Below are positions 34,411-43,603 of a DNA stretch of 64,000 nt, piece by piece; positions within the stretch are counted from its first letter, which is position 1, and each line of letters starts with the position of its first letter. The stretch is from the NCBI GenBank assembly GCA_964437595.1, contig CAYTHO010000006.1:1-64000 (forward strand). The letters run 5' to 3'. The translations under genes and the position numbers were made by a program. Source of the DNA: DSYU01 sp964437595. Its GTDB lineage: Bacteria > Chloroflexota > Anaerolineae > Anaerolineales > Anaerolineaceae. The notes under the pieces are model-generated. The model did no database searches. It saw only the letters and a list, made by a program, of their open reading frames with translations, and was not told the origin of the DNA.

Positions 34411-35748
34411 TTACTGGCAGCCGCCAGTGGTCCAGTCATTGATGGTGATATAAATCCTCACCGCGCTCGTGCTCGCATTGCCGATGGTCAGCGTGGTGGC
34501 GCCAAATCTTTTGGCCACGGCAATATTGTTGAGGGGATTGCCTCGGGTCAGGTTTGAAGCCTGCGCACCACAAGCGCCGGTGTTCTGGTTTTCCGGTAGG
34601 CCGTACCAGTTGACGTTCAGGTTGCCCGGGTCGATCAGATTCAACGTGAGGATGGCGCCTTGGGCGGTTGTGTAATACGTCGCCGTACATCCGCCGGGCG
34701 GGATAATGTAGTTATTCGACCCGGTAATCGGGCAAAAGGCACCAGCCTGGGTGGTAGCAGTCGGCGTGGGCGTGCGGGTCGCGGTCGGAGTCGGGGTGAG
34801 CGTTGGTGTGGCGGTCGGCGTGGGCGTGGGCGTGGGCGTGGGTGTGCCAGTCGCGGTTGAAGTCGAGGTAGGCGTGGATGTCAGTGTTAGCGTGACCGTG
34901 GCTGCCCCGGTCGCGCTCGGGGAGGGGCTGAGCGTTTGACTGGGGGTAGGTGTAGGCGTATGTGTCTGAGTATGGACCAACGCCAGCGTCTGGCTGGGGG
35001 TGGGCGTATGTGTCTGGGTATGGACCAGCGCCAGTGTCTGGCTGGGGGTTGGCGTAAGGGTCAGGGTATGCATCGGCGTCAGCGTTGGGGTGCGGGTGGG
35101 CGTCGCGGGGATGGCCGTGGTAGGGGTGTGGCTGGGAACGGCGGTGGACGTGCGGGTCGCCGTGCGAGTAGGAACGGTGGTGGCTGTGCGCGTCGGCGTG
35201 CCAGTGGGCGCCTGGGTCGGCCACCACCACGTGCTGGTCGGCCAGGGCGTCTCAGTTGGCTCCACAGCAAGGGTAGGGGCCTGGCTGGGAACCACAGCCG
35301 GTACGGTCGTGGTGGATGCCGTGGGACTGGTCGTTTGTGGAATCGTCGTCATAGTGAAGATGGGAAACGGCGTAGTAGTCACAATGTGCTCAGGCTTAAT
35401 AAATTCTACGACTGGGGGCGGCGAGAACGGACCAGAATCCAGTTCGGACTCTTGCGGTGTGATCAGCAAATTTGGGATATCGGTGCGAATGGCAGCCAGG
35501 CGGAGTTCCTGTTCTTGGTGGTACACCGCGTACGCATCATTGGGGTTCAGCTTGGACTCCATATTCGTGTCATCGATCTGCCAGGTGCGCGGCATTTGCA
35601 GCGCAAACTGCCCGGCAATCCACATCAAGACGCCGCCCAGGGCAAGCAGGCTGGCAAACACCAGCCACTCCCAGATGGAAACCTTTTCAGGAGTGTGCCA
35701 CCGGTTAGGCCAGGTACCCTTTCCCTTGGAGACAGGGTTCGAGCTCAT
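34411..35748 (-). CDS. membrane-anchored PT-rich repeat protein
   Basis: This 445-residue protein has a short cytoplasmic start, one membrane helix (about 29-50, WLVFASLLALGGVLMWIAG), a spacer, then about 200 residues rich in Pro and Thr, and a compact C-terminal domain (about 330-445) with several Cys (FCPITGSNNY, GGCTATYY, GACGAQ, GGCQ). The layout fits a cell-surface stalk carrying a beta-rich head. ATG at 35748 overlaps the kinase stop (ATGA), so it is co-translated with the CACHE kinase; a frame start at 35799 would lie inside that gene. I do not recognise the head domain. The PT region varies by DNA repeats. Confidence 0.75.
   Translation of the reverse strand: MSSNPVSKGKGTWPNRWHTPEKVSIWEWLVFASLLALGGVLMWIAGQFALQMPRTWQIDDTNMESKLNPNDAYAVYHQEQELRLAAIRTDIPNLLITPQESELDSGPFSPPPVVEFIKPEHIVTTTPFPIFTMTTIPQTTSPTASTTTVPAVVPSQAPTLAVEPTETPWPTSTWWWPTQAPTGTPTRTATTVPTRTATRTSTAVPSHTPTTAIPATPTRTPTLTPMHTLTLTPTPSQTLALVHTQTHTPTPSQTLALVHTQTHTPTPTPSQTLSPSPSATGAATVTLTLTSTPTSTSTATGTPTPTPTPTPTATPTLTPTPTATRTPTPTATTQAGAFCPITGSNNYIIPPGGCTATYYTTAQGAILTLNLIDPGNLNVNWYGLPENQNTGACGAQASNLTRGNPLNNIAVAKRFGATTLTIGNASTSAVRIYITINDWTTGGCQ
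34940..35041. repeat. tandem repeat in the PT-rich stalk
   Basis: Two imperfect copies of a 48-base unit lie at 34940-34993 (with a 6-base insertion) and 34994-35041, followed by a partial third. They encode the THTPTPSQTLALV-type repeat. Shorter TPTPT-coding runs extend the array on both sides. Such arrays change length by slippage. Confidence 0.8.
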
Positions 35749-37622
35749 GCCTTGGGCTCCTCGCAAGGCAGGCGTACGTAGAAAGCGCTCCCTGGGCAAG
35801 TTTCTTCGTTGTGCCCCGGGCTCACCGCCCAGATGCGACCATGATGAGCCTCGACTATGCCTTTGGCAATCGCCAGCCCCAACCCCGGCCCGCCCCCTTT
35901 AAACTTCGTTTTGCCCGAAGAGTGGTAACGCACTTCACCAGTCTGGAAGAATTTTTCAAAGATCAACTCCTGGTGCTGTGGAGCAATGCCAATACCCGTA
36001 TCACGTACCACAAGCTCGATTTCGCTCTTGCCCGCGTGATTGAGCATGCGCCCGTTCACGCGGATTACGCCGCCGTCTGGCGTGTACTTGATGGCATTGA
36101 TGATAATCTGGTAGAAGACCTTGTTGAGCAGTTCGGGGTCAGCCCAGAAGGGTGGCAGCTGGTCTAGATTGGGATGAACCACAAACTTGATCTTGCGCTC
36201 TTCCAGGGGCTGCTGCAGATTTTTCTCCACCCGGTAGATCAGCAAGTTGGCCTGAACCGGTGAGCGGCTGATTTTCAGCGTCTGGCTGTCAATCTTAGAT
36301 ACATCCAGCATGCTGTTGACAATCCCAATAATGCGTTCATAGCCTTCCAGAATCCCCTTCGCCAGAACGAGCATGTCGGGATCATCTGATGAATGCATCT
36401 TGAGCATCTCGGTATAGCCGCTGATAATGGTCAAGGGCGTGCGCAGTTCGTGGGCCGACACCTCAATGAAGTTAGACTTGGTACGATCCATCTGTTCCAA
36501 AATCCGGTACGTGCGGCGGAGCTCAGCCGTCCGCGTTTGCAGGCGGGTGGTCATCGTGTCGAAGGTGTTCGCCAGCAGTCCAATCTCATCCTTACTCTTG
36601 ACTCCGCTGCGCTGGCTCAGATTGCCATCAGCAATGGCCTGTGACGCGCCGACCAGTTTATAGAGCGGATTAATGATCAGGCGCGAGATCAGGTAGCCCA
36701 TCAAAATCACACCCAACATAGCCACCAGGAAAAGCACCACGTACAGGTTGCGGCTGTCCGCGCCTCTTTGGAGCACAAAATTGAGCGGCAGGGTCACAGC
36801 AAACGCGCCAATATTTTCCCCGCTGACCCGCAGCGCCCCGCGCGCCAGGTTGTACGAGCGCCCATCAACCTCAATGGTCTCGCCAGTGACGACATCGCGG
36901 GTGGAGAGAATCTCCAGATAGTTCTCAAGGGGAATTGACAGGCTGGATATAAAGGCGCGATCTTTATTCATCGCGCCCAGAGTGGTCGAGATGGCATTGC
37001 CCTGATCAAAGTAGATGATCACATCGGCCAGGGAGATGCTTTTGAGATAGGGAGCAATGGTGTCGAGCGAAGTGCCAACCATCACCACCCCGGCCACTTT
37101 ATCATTCAGCGTAACCGGCGCGGCAGTGTAATAGTAGTAGTGGTCATTGACCGGGTTCTTGCCAATCCCACGCGCTAGAGAGATGGAAGAAGAGGGGGCT
37201 TTGAGTAGTCGCTGCACCAGGTTGATCGAGCCGGTACCCATGTCAGAAAAGCTCTGGTACGAGCCATCGGGCTGGCGCACCAGGAAGAGGCGCTCCTGCC
37301 CCTGGCTGTCGACAATGATCAGGCTCTCGATGCCCTGGCTGACGGCAGCCGGATAGCCTAGTTGGTACACCATCTGCCGATTGGCTTCGTTAAGCGCCTC
37401 GGCCATACCGCTGGTGTAAGCGATCACACCGATGGCTTCCAGGTGGCTCATATCCTGACGGGCCATACCATCTGAAACCACCCGCCCAGACTCGAGCAGC
37501 TGGTTGGTCAGGCGCTCCGTCAGCGAGCTGGCCACCAGGCGCGTGACAACATACACACCCGTAACCGCTACAATCAGGGTCAGCAATAGATAAGGAAGAA
37601 TAACCTTTAGCCGAATGCTCAA
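35745..37622 (-). CDS. sensor histidine kinase with double-CACHE-like input
   Basis: This 625-residue kinase has two membrane helices (about 7-29 and 315-337) enclosing a large extracytoplasmic sensor of CACHE type, then HAMP, a short coiled coil, HisKA with His391 in VSAHELRTPLTII, and HATPase_c (DTGIGIAPQH, GGPGLGLAIAKGI). The start is TTG with GAGGG 4 bases upstream. No response regulator lies beside it; the next gene is the PT-rich surface protein, coupled by ATGA. The ligand is unknown. Confidence 0.9.
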   Translation of the reverse strand: MSIRLKVILPYLLLTLIVAVTGVYVVTRLVASSLTERLTNQLLESGRVVSDGMARQDMSHLEAIGVIAYTSGMAEALNEANRQMVYQLGYPAAVSQGIESLIIVDSQGQERLFLVRQPDGSYQSFSDMGTGSINLVQRLLKAPSSSISLARGIGKNPVNDHYYYYTAAPVTLNDKVAGVVMVGTSLDTIAPYLKSISLADVIIYFDQGNAISTTLGAMNKDRAFISSLSIPLENYLEILSTRDVVTGETIEVDGRSYNLARGALRVSGENIGAFAVTLPLNFVLQRGADSRNLYVVLFLVAMLGVILMGYLISRLIINPLYKLVGASQAIADGNLSQRSGVKSKDEIGLLANTFDTMTTRLQTRTAELRRTYRILEQMDRTKSNFIEVSAHELRTPLTIISGYTEMLKMHSSDDPDMLVLAKGILEGYERIIGIVNSMLDVSKIDSQTLKISRSPVQANLLIYRVEKNLQQPLEERKIKFVVHPNLDQLPPFWADPELLNKVFYQIIINAIKYTPDGGVIRVNGRMLNHAGKSEIELVVRDTGIGIAPQHQELIFEKFFQTGEVRYHSSGKTKFKGGGPGLGLAIAKGIVEAHHGRIWAVSPGHNEETCPGSAFYVRLPCEEPKA

Positions 37623-37761
37623 GCCGCCCTCGGTAAATCCCCAAAACCTAACGTTTCGATTGAAAAAAGATGCGCAATCGAGTTATTTTTTGGTTATATC
37701 AATTCTTTATGATTATACGAGATTCGGCCCGTTGGTTCGGTTAAATTTGAGTAAACATCAC

Positions 37762-38895
37762 TTACGATGATGAAAACTGGCGTGCCATTTTAATCCGTTT
37801 CTCCAGTGCAGGGTGAGAGTAGAGCAGAAACTCCACCCACGGTTCGGGATCTACTTCCGCCAGGTTCTGGTTGGCAATGCGCGTCATCGCCGAGGCAAAG
37901 GCCTGGGGCTTACGCGTACTCTCCAGCGCATAGCGGTCAGCCAGGCGCTCGCGCCAGCGCGAGAAGGCATTGGAAAGCGGCATGGTCACCAGCCCGTAGA
38001 GGCCGATCACCAGCATGAAGAGGGGCAGCCCGGCAATGTCGCCCACACCCTTCAAGCTGAAGTAATCCACACCCCATTGCAGCGCTTTCGAGGCCAGGAA
38101 CAGGCCAAGCACAGTGGTAAGAGTCTCAACAACGATGGAGAGGGGGATATCCTTATTGACGTGGTGGCCCAATTCGTGGGCCAGGACGGTCTCGATCTCA
38201 TCGGGAGTGAACGAATTGAGCAGCGTATCACCGAGGATAATCCGCCGGGTGGAGCCCAGCCCCGTAAGGGCCGCGTTGGCGGACCTGGTACGCCGGCTCA
38301 TGTCGAACTTATATACTCCCTGGACTTGAGTCTCAGCGCGTTCAAACATGCGGACCAGGCGTTCTTTTAAATCCTGGTACTCATCGCCTAAGGGCACAAA
38401 TTTGTAAAAGATGGGGAAGAGAAGGACTGGAGCTAGGTTGGCGAGCAGCACGTTGAACCCCAGCAGGATCACCGCCGCCCAGATCCACCAGGTTTCCGGA
38501 AAGGCGAGTAGAAATGCGTAAATTACTTCCAGTATAATGGCGCCCAACGGCGCGCCAATGGCAATACCTTTCAGTTGATCGGTCACCCAGCCGCGCACAG
38601 TCTGGGTAGACTGCCCAAACTTATGTGGGAGTACAAAACCAGAATAGTAAGATAGCGGCAGATCGATCACAAAATAAATCCCGCCAAAAACGGCGGCATA
38701 CAGCAGCACCAGCAGCCACGGGCTGGTGGTACTGCCGGCCAGTACATCGCGCAGCGCGGTGGACCAGCCAAAAGCTAGCCATGCGAATGCGTAAATGCCG
38801 GTGATGGCCAGGTCAACCAGCATCAATCGGCGGCTGATACGGGAATATGCTTTCGCCTTTATCTGGCGTTCCGGGTCGAGTTGAGCTGTTTCCAT
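37762..38895 (-). CDS. M48-family membrane metalloprotease (Ste24-like)
   Basis: This 377-residue zinc protease has five to six membrane helices. The zinc motif HExxH is in VLAHELGHHVNKD, and the third ligand is likely in RWRERLADRYAL. The size and helix layout match Ste24/CAAX-prenyl-protease-type M48A rather than the shorter HtpX. It would degrade misfolded membrane proteins or process lipidated peptides. A TATAAT sits about 10 bases before the ATG, so a very short or absent leader is possible. It is separated by 92 bases from the MFS gene. Confidence 0.9.
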   Translation of the reverse strand: METAQLDPERQIKAKAYSRISRRLMLVDLAITGIYAFAWLAFGWSTALRDVLAGSTTSPWLLVLLYAAVFGGIYFVIDLPLSYYSGFVLPHKFGQSTQTVRGWVTDQLKGIAIGAPLGAIILEVIYAFLLAFPETWWIWAAVILLGFNVLLANLAPVLLFPIFYKFVPLGDEYQDLKERLVRMFERAETQVQGVYKFDMSRRTRSANAALTGLGSTRRIILGDTLLNSFTPDEIETVLAHELGHHVNKDIPLSIVVETLTTVLGLFLASKALQWGVDYFSLKGVGDIAGLPLFMLVIGLYGLVTMPLSNAFSRWRERLADRYALESTRKPQAFASAMTRIANQNLAEVDPEPWVEFLLYSHPALEKRIKMARQFSSS

Positions 38896-38987
38896 GCAGA
38901 GAATTATAGTTTAGATCCGCAAGGCTGTACGAGCCAGGGTGTGCCTTCACGCGTTCTGGTTCCAACTGCGCATCCGGATACACTCCA

Positions 38988-40202
38988 CTAAGCTCCTTTG
39001 AGGCCCTCGGCCTTTTCGGTCGTCCCAGGGTTTACTGCGCGCAAACCGAGTAGGCTGAAGACAAAACCTGCGAACAGGATCACCGCTCCACTGGCGAAGG
39101 GGTAAGCGATATTAATATCGTATATGAAGCCGGCCCACAGCGGACCAAAGACCCGCCCCAGGCTGGCAAAAGCCATATTGAGGCCCATCAGCGCGCCCTG
39201 ATGCTCCCCGCCAAAGGAGGAGAGGTATGCGTTTAACGCCGGGCCAATCAGAGCGACTGCCAGCATAAAAATCCCAGACAGAACCAGGATAGAAACAAAA
39301 CCATTCGCGAACAGCAGGGCAGCAAAACCAAGGGCCCCTAACAGCAGGCCCAGGCGGACGACCATTACCTCGCCAACGTACTTCGCCAGCAGGCCAGTCA
39401 GCACGCCCTGGCCTACCAACATCACGCCGCCCGCCACCATCCAGATGGCGCCCACCTGACGCGTATCGAATTGGAATTTATCCACCACATACAGGCCGGA
39501 GATATTCTGGAAGTTGGTCATGCCAAAGCTCATAATAAACACCAGAAACAGCAGCATCCCTGCCGGACTGAAGAGAATTTTTTTCAATACCGGCCAGCGC
39601 CAAAAATTCTCGGCTTTTTGCGTTTTTTCAGAAGGCTGTGATGGGTGTGTCTCGGGTAGGAACAGGTAAACGAACAGCAGCGCCAGCAGGGCCAGCCCTG
39701 AGCCAATAAAGAACGGCAGCGAAAGCGAATCGGTGGATAACAGGCCGCCCAACATTGGCCCAAGCACCACGCCCAGCCCAACCGCCGCGCCAAGCTGGCC
39801 CATGGCCCCACTGCGTTTCTTCTCGGGCAAGTTGTCAGTGAGATAGGCCATCGCCGTAGGCATGGCAGCCGAAGAAAGGACACCTGAAGCGGTGCGAGCC
39901 AGGAACAGCATCCAAAAGCGCGTAGAGATACCGAAGATAAACATGGCGACAGCATAACCAAAGATGCCGATAAGCATCACAGGCTTGCGCCCAATGCGAT
40001 CTGACAGGGTGCCCCAGACTGGGGCGCACACCAACTGCATGGCCGCGTAGGTTGAGGCCAGGACGCCCAGATCAAATCCGCTGGCGCCCAGTTTTTTGAT
40101 GAGGAACGGCAGGATGGGTAGGATCATGCCGTAGCCAAGCATCACCACCAGCAGGGTGAAACCCAGAATAAGCGTATTCTTACGAGCGTTAGCTGCAGCC
40201 AT
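38988..40202 (-). CDS. MFS transporter, drug:proton antiporter type
   Basis: This 404-residue permease has 12 predicted helices. Motif A (GTLSDRIGRKPVM) lies between helices 2 and 3, and motif-C-like GAAVGLGVVLGPMLGG lies in helix 5, which marks antiporters of the TetA/Bcr group. It begins 8 bases after the rifamycin-phosphotransferase-family gene, so both are one operon under the TetR regulator. It should expel the compound that the enzyme modifies, or a related one; the substrate is not shown. Confidence 0.9.
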   Translation of the reverse strand: MAAANARKNTLILGFTLLVVMLGYGMILPILPFLIKKLGASGFDLGVLASTYAAMQLVCAPVWGTLSDRIGRKPVMLIGIFGYAVAMFIFGISTRFWMLFLARTASGVLSSAAMPTAMAYLTDNLPEKKRSGAMGQLGAAVGLGVVLGPMLGGLLSTDSLSLPFFIGSGLALLALLFVYLFLPETHPSQPSEKTQKAENFWRWPVLKKILFSPAGMLLFLVFIMSFGMTNFQNISGLYVVDKFQFDTRQVGAIWMVAGGVMLVGQGVLTGLLAKYVGEVMVVRLGLLLGALGFAALLFANGFVSILVLSGIFMLAVALIGPALNAYLSSFGGEHQGALMGLNMAFASLGRVFGPLWAGFIYDINIAYPFASGAVILFAGFVFSLLGLRAVNPGTTEKAEGLKGA

Positions 40203-40210
40203 TCTGCCTC

Positions 40211-42808
40211 CTACAGCAGGTTTACCACCCCTACCGATCCGTCCACCGTGATCATCTGCCCGTGCTGAATGCGTTTCGAGGCGACCCCAGTGGCCATTAC
40301 CGCCGGGATGCCGTACTCGCGCGCAACGATGGAACTGTGGCTAAGCGGCCCGCCGATGTCGGTGACGACCGCAGAGGCCATGGCAAACAGCGGCGTCCAG
40401 GCCGGGGTGGTGGTCACCGCCACAATTACATCCCCCGGACGCATTTTTGCAAAATCGTCGGGGCCGCGCAGCAGGCAGGCCCGCGCAGTCACTTTCCCCG
40501 CACTCGCAGGGTAGCCTTTCAGGGTATCGCCTTCCGGATTGTCGTGCGCGAGCATTTTTGACATCCAGGACTTGACCGGAATCGTATGTGGTGGAGTAAT
40601 ACTGCGCATGCGATTCCAGTAAGCCCTGCGGTTTGCCACCGAATCAATCAGTACAGGCAGGGCTTCACCCTTTTCTAAAGCAGCGGCCATCGCTTCTACT
40701 TCTTGATTTTCCAGCCAGTACACATCCTCAGGCTGGGCAACTGCCCCCCCGGCAGCCAGCCGCCGCCCCAGCTCGCCCAGCAGCGCGCGCAGCGCCGGGT
40801 AACCCAAACCCAAATCGGCAATGCAGTCTTCGCGGTCAGGCGCGCAGGACTGCGTCCATTTAAGCAGTTTCAAAAAATATTTGCGACGCAGCGGATCAAG
40901 CCGTTGAAGAATCAATTGCTCAGCCTGCTCGCGGCGTTCTATTTGGGCCCGCTGGCGCTCATGCGGGTCGATACCTTTGCCAGATAGATAAGTCTTGATC
41001 GCATCGATCAATGGTTCTGGCGCATCAGCAGGGACTGGTTTGGCAAAATCGAGATCATAAATAGTGTGTCCAAATTCGGCCAGGTGTGCGGAAAAACACT
41101 GTGCGAACTCACCTGCCAGAGGGGGCGGCACGAGGTCCAACTTCAAGGAAGCGCAAACATCACTCGCCGCCGTGTCCAATAAGTATTCCGCCAGCGCGGG
41201 TTGTCCTTTGGCCCACATCGCCAGGTTATACAGCGACTTTTCGGCGCGCAGCGGGAGGGTGTCAAAACCAAGTAGGAATGTGGAAATTTCGGGGTCCGTC
41301 TTTCGCCGCACCAGCGGGTTGTAGAAACGGGCGAATATCTGCTCGCTCGTGGATCCCATGGGGATGGCGTAAATCTGGCCCACATTGTAGTATGCCACGG
41401 TGGCCCGGAATATTTCTCGCACACCTGTAAGCAGTTGGGAAGCGGGCATCGCGACAAGACCGCGTGGAGAACCCGGTGTCCATTTTTGAGCCACATCACG
41501 CAGCATGGCTCTCACCACCGGCCAGCGTTCTTTGCCAAGGCGCGCCAGCCGTTTAACCTGCGTAACCGAGGCTGCTAAAATTGGCCCGATGGTTTTCAGC
41601 GTCAGGATAGAGCCAAGGTACATGTATCCATTCACCACCTCGAAATCATAAACTTGTAAGTCTTTGAGCCCGAGGTAATTTCGTGTCAGGTTCTGGGACT
41701 CATCCGCCGCAATAGGGACTGCCAGGGTAGCAAAGAGGGGTGATACAGGATCGGGGAAGAATTCGGCGAAGCTGGCGCGCCCCAGGATGGCCTTAGGATT
41801 CGAGCGCTCCCACTGCAACGGCAGCCCAGGCTGCGCTGTTTCCGAAAGCGAAGTAATTGGACGGGCCTGGACGATGGCAAACGCGCTGCCCGCCAGCGTC
41901 CACTCGATATCCATTGGTATACCGTACAAATCTTCGATCTGCCTCCCCACTTCTGCCAGCTCCGCAGCCTGGGCGTCGGACAGAACGGGGGCCTTCTGCA
42001 AGTGGGCCGGAACGGGCCGCTCGACAGTACCCTCCGCTTCGCGCACGGTCATCACCTGTTTCTCGCCAGTTTCCCGGCTGAGCACCTTACCCGCTGTCTT
42101 TTCTACTATCAGGGTATCGGGCGTCACCAACCCGCCGACGAGGGCTTCTCCCAACCCCCAGGTGGCGGTGATCATCTGCTCCGAACGGCTGCCACTGATA
42201 GGGTTGGCGGTGAACAACACACCCGCGGCATCGGCAAAGACCAGCTCCTGCACCACCACCGCCAGCGCGACTGCCTCCGGGCCGATTCCCTGGCGGGCAC
42301 GATAGGCAATGGCCCGCGCCGTCCACAGGCTGGCCCAGCACTTCTTGACGGCCTCCAGCACGGCGCTCACGCCGCGGATATTGAGATAGGTTTCCTGCTG
42401 TCCTGCAAAAGAGGCGCCGGGCAGGTCTTCAGCGGTTGCGGAAGAGCGCACAGCAACCGCTGAAGACGCCTGCTCGCCGGTGGTCTTTTGTGCAAGAGTG
42501 TTGTAAGCGGTGGTTATCGCCGATTCAATTTCCGGGGAAATGGCACCGGTCATAAAGAACTGACCGATTCGCTGAGAAATGTCTTCCATTTCATTCGGGC
42601 TAGTCGAAGCCACGCTATCCAATGCGGCAAGAATGCGCGGTTGAATAGCGTTTTCAGCAACAAAACAGCGGTAGGCCTCCGTGGTAATGTGGAACCCGCC
42701 AGGAACGGGCAGTCCGGACCGGACCATCTTTGCCAGCGACATACCCTTGCCACCCACCATTTCCAACGTGGCGTTTGAGTCAGAGATCGGGAGTACAAAT
42801 GTAGACAT
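40211..42808 (-). CDS. rifamycin phosphotransferase-family dikinase
   Basis: This 865-residue protein has an N-terminal PPDK/ATP-grasp domain (about 1-320; VGGKGMSLAKM, VRSSATAEDLPGASFAGQQE), a long middle domain (about 330-750), and a C-terminal swivelling His domain with catalytic His824 in GGPLSHSSIVARE. The order ATP-grasp, substrate domain, His domain matches rifamycin phosphotransferase (about 867 residues, His near 825). PEP synthase is excluded because its His domain is central and followed by a PEP-binding barrel, absent here. The start at 42808 has GGAGG 5 bases upstream. With the MFS and TetR genes it looks like an antibiotic-response unit; the true substrate is unproven. Confidence 0.85.
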   Translation of the reverse strand: MSTFVLPISDSNATLEMVGGKGMSLAKMVRSGLPVPGGFHITTEAYRCFVAENAIQPRILAALDSVASTSPNEMEDISQRIGQFFMTGAISPEIESAITTAYNTLAQKTTGEQASSAVAVRSSATAEDLPGASFAGQQETYLNIRGVSAVLEAVKKCWASLWTARAIAYRARQGIGPEAVALAVVVQELVFADAAGVLFTANPISGSRSEQMITATWGLGEALVGGLVTPDTLIVEKTAGKVLSRETGEKQVMTVREAEGTVERPVPAHLQKAPVLSDAQAAELAEVGRQIEDLYGIPMDIEWTLAGSAFAIVQARPITSLSETAQPGLPLQWERSNPKAILGRASFAEFFPDPVSPLFATLAVPIAADESQNLTRNYLGLKDLQVYDFEVVNGYMYLGSILTLKTIGPILAASVTQVKRLARLGKERWPVVRAMLRDVAQKWTPGSPRGLVAMPASQLLTGVREIFRATVAYYNVGQIYAIPMGSTSEQIFARFYNPLVRRKTDPEISTFLLGFDTLPLRAEKSLYNLAMWAKGQPALAEYLLDTAASDVCASLKLDLVPPPLAGEFAQCFSAHLAEFGHTIYDLDFAKPVPADAPEPLIDAIKTYLSGKGIDPHERQRAQIERREQAEQLILQRLDPLRRKYFLKLLKWTQSCAPDREDCIADLGLGYPALRALLGELGRRLAAGGAVAQPEDVYWLENQEVEAMAAALEKGEALPVLIDSVANRRAYWNRMRSITPPHTIPVKSWMSKMLAHDNPEGDTLKGYPASAGKVTARACLLRGPDDFAKMRPGDVIVAVTTTPAWTPLFAMASAVVTDIGGPLSHSSIVAREYGIPAVMATGVASKRIQHGQMITVDGSVGVVNLL

Positions 42809-42918
42809 AGAAACCTCCATTCTGCTGTTGTCTTGCTGCCCCTCCCTGACCTGGCGGTTTTGAAGCCGCACGTTTACAGTGATTGGGGGTAACCCACAAG
42901 TTAAATTACACTGCTAAG

Positions 42919-43524
42919 TTATTCCTCGGGCAGCTTGATCACTCCGTGATAAAAAATATCCAGGACCTCGTCCAGCATTTCATCCGGCGTGCCGGTGGGC
43001 CGTGTGGTATAAGCCACCGGGGTCAGCAGCGCGATGATGGTACGTGCCGCCAGCAATACATTAACAGGCCGGAAAGCGCCCTCCTCAACTGCGCTTGCAA
43101 TTAACCCACATAACAGATCCTGGTAAGCATGGCGCTTCGCCTGGATGCGTCGCTGGCTCTCCAACCCCAACCGCTGGATCTCGAAGGTAAGCCGGATATA
43201 AAGTTCCTTTTTTTCCAGCAAATATTCCAGGTGCAGGTGCATCACCTTGCGGAGCTTTTCAACGGATGGAATTTCCTGCACATTGATTTTCTGGACGCGC
43301 TGTTCCAGCCCCATGAAGACATCTTCCACATAGGCAAGGAGAACTTCGTCCTTGTTGGGAAAATAATCGTACAGGGTCGATTTTCCCATCCCGGCGGCCC
43401 GGGCAATTTCCTGCATGCTCGTTTCCTGGAAGCCTTTTTCCAGAAACAGGGACACCGAAGCATCGATAATATTGTGGCGAACCCGGCTCAGGTCTTCTTC
43501 TGTGAGCGGAAATCCTTTTGGCAT
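42919..43524 (-). CDS. TetR-family transcriptional repressor
   Basis: This 201-residue repressor has an N-terminal HTH with the signature TSMQEIARAAGMGKSTLYDYFPNKDEVL and a helical ligand domain. The start is placed at 43524 because a 25-bp palindrome and promoter lie right before it; the ATG at 43545 would put coding sequence inside the operator. Its likely targets are its own promoter and the two downstream genes (42808-38988). The gap to the next gene is 110 bases. Confidence 0.9.
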   Translation of the reverse strand: MPKGFPLTEEDLSRVRHNIIDASVSLFLEKGFQETSMQEIARAAGMGKSTLYDYFPNKDEVLLAYVEDVFMGLEQRVQKINVQEIPSVEKLRKVMHLHLEYLLEKKELYIRLTFEIQRLGLESQRRIQAKRHAYQDLLCGLIASAVEEGAFRPVNVLLAARTIIALLTPVAYTTRPTGTPDEMLDEVLDIFYHGVIKLPEE

Positions 43525-43532
43525 ATTGCACC

Positions 43533-43557
43533 CCGAAGCGACCATCGGTCGCTTCGG
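43533..43557. promoter_or_regulatory. TetR operator palindrome
   Basis: The half-site CCGAAGCGACC is followed by ATC and its exact complement GGTCGCTTCGG, giving a perfect 25-bp palindrome that starts 9 bases before the tetR ATG and covers the expected transcription start. No second copy is seen before the phosphotransferase gene. Confidence 0.88.
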
Positions 43558-43559
43558 TT

Positions 43560-43588
43560 ATAATACTGCTATACTGCAAAATATGCAA
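43560..43588 (-). promoter_or_regulatory. sigma-70 promoter of the tetR operon
   Basis: On the minus strand TTGCAT (43588-43583) and TATTAT (43565-43560) are 17 bases apart. Transcription would start inside the palindrome at 43533-43557. Confidence 0.8.
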
Positions 43589-43603
43589 TAGCCAGTTGGA
43601 TAG

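Noticed and set aside
34660..35902. Long plus-strand frames rich in Gly, Val and Arg
   Set aside because: They are the antisense reading of the PT-rich repeat gene and the adjacent kinase end; the low-complexity DNA keeps several frames open.
40211..42808. PEP synthase paired with the PSRP-type regulator at 46075-46935
   Set aside because: The dikinase has its His domain at the extreme C-terminus and no PEP-binding barrel, so it is not the PEPS/PPDK architecture that PSRP controls.
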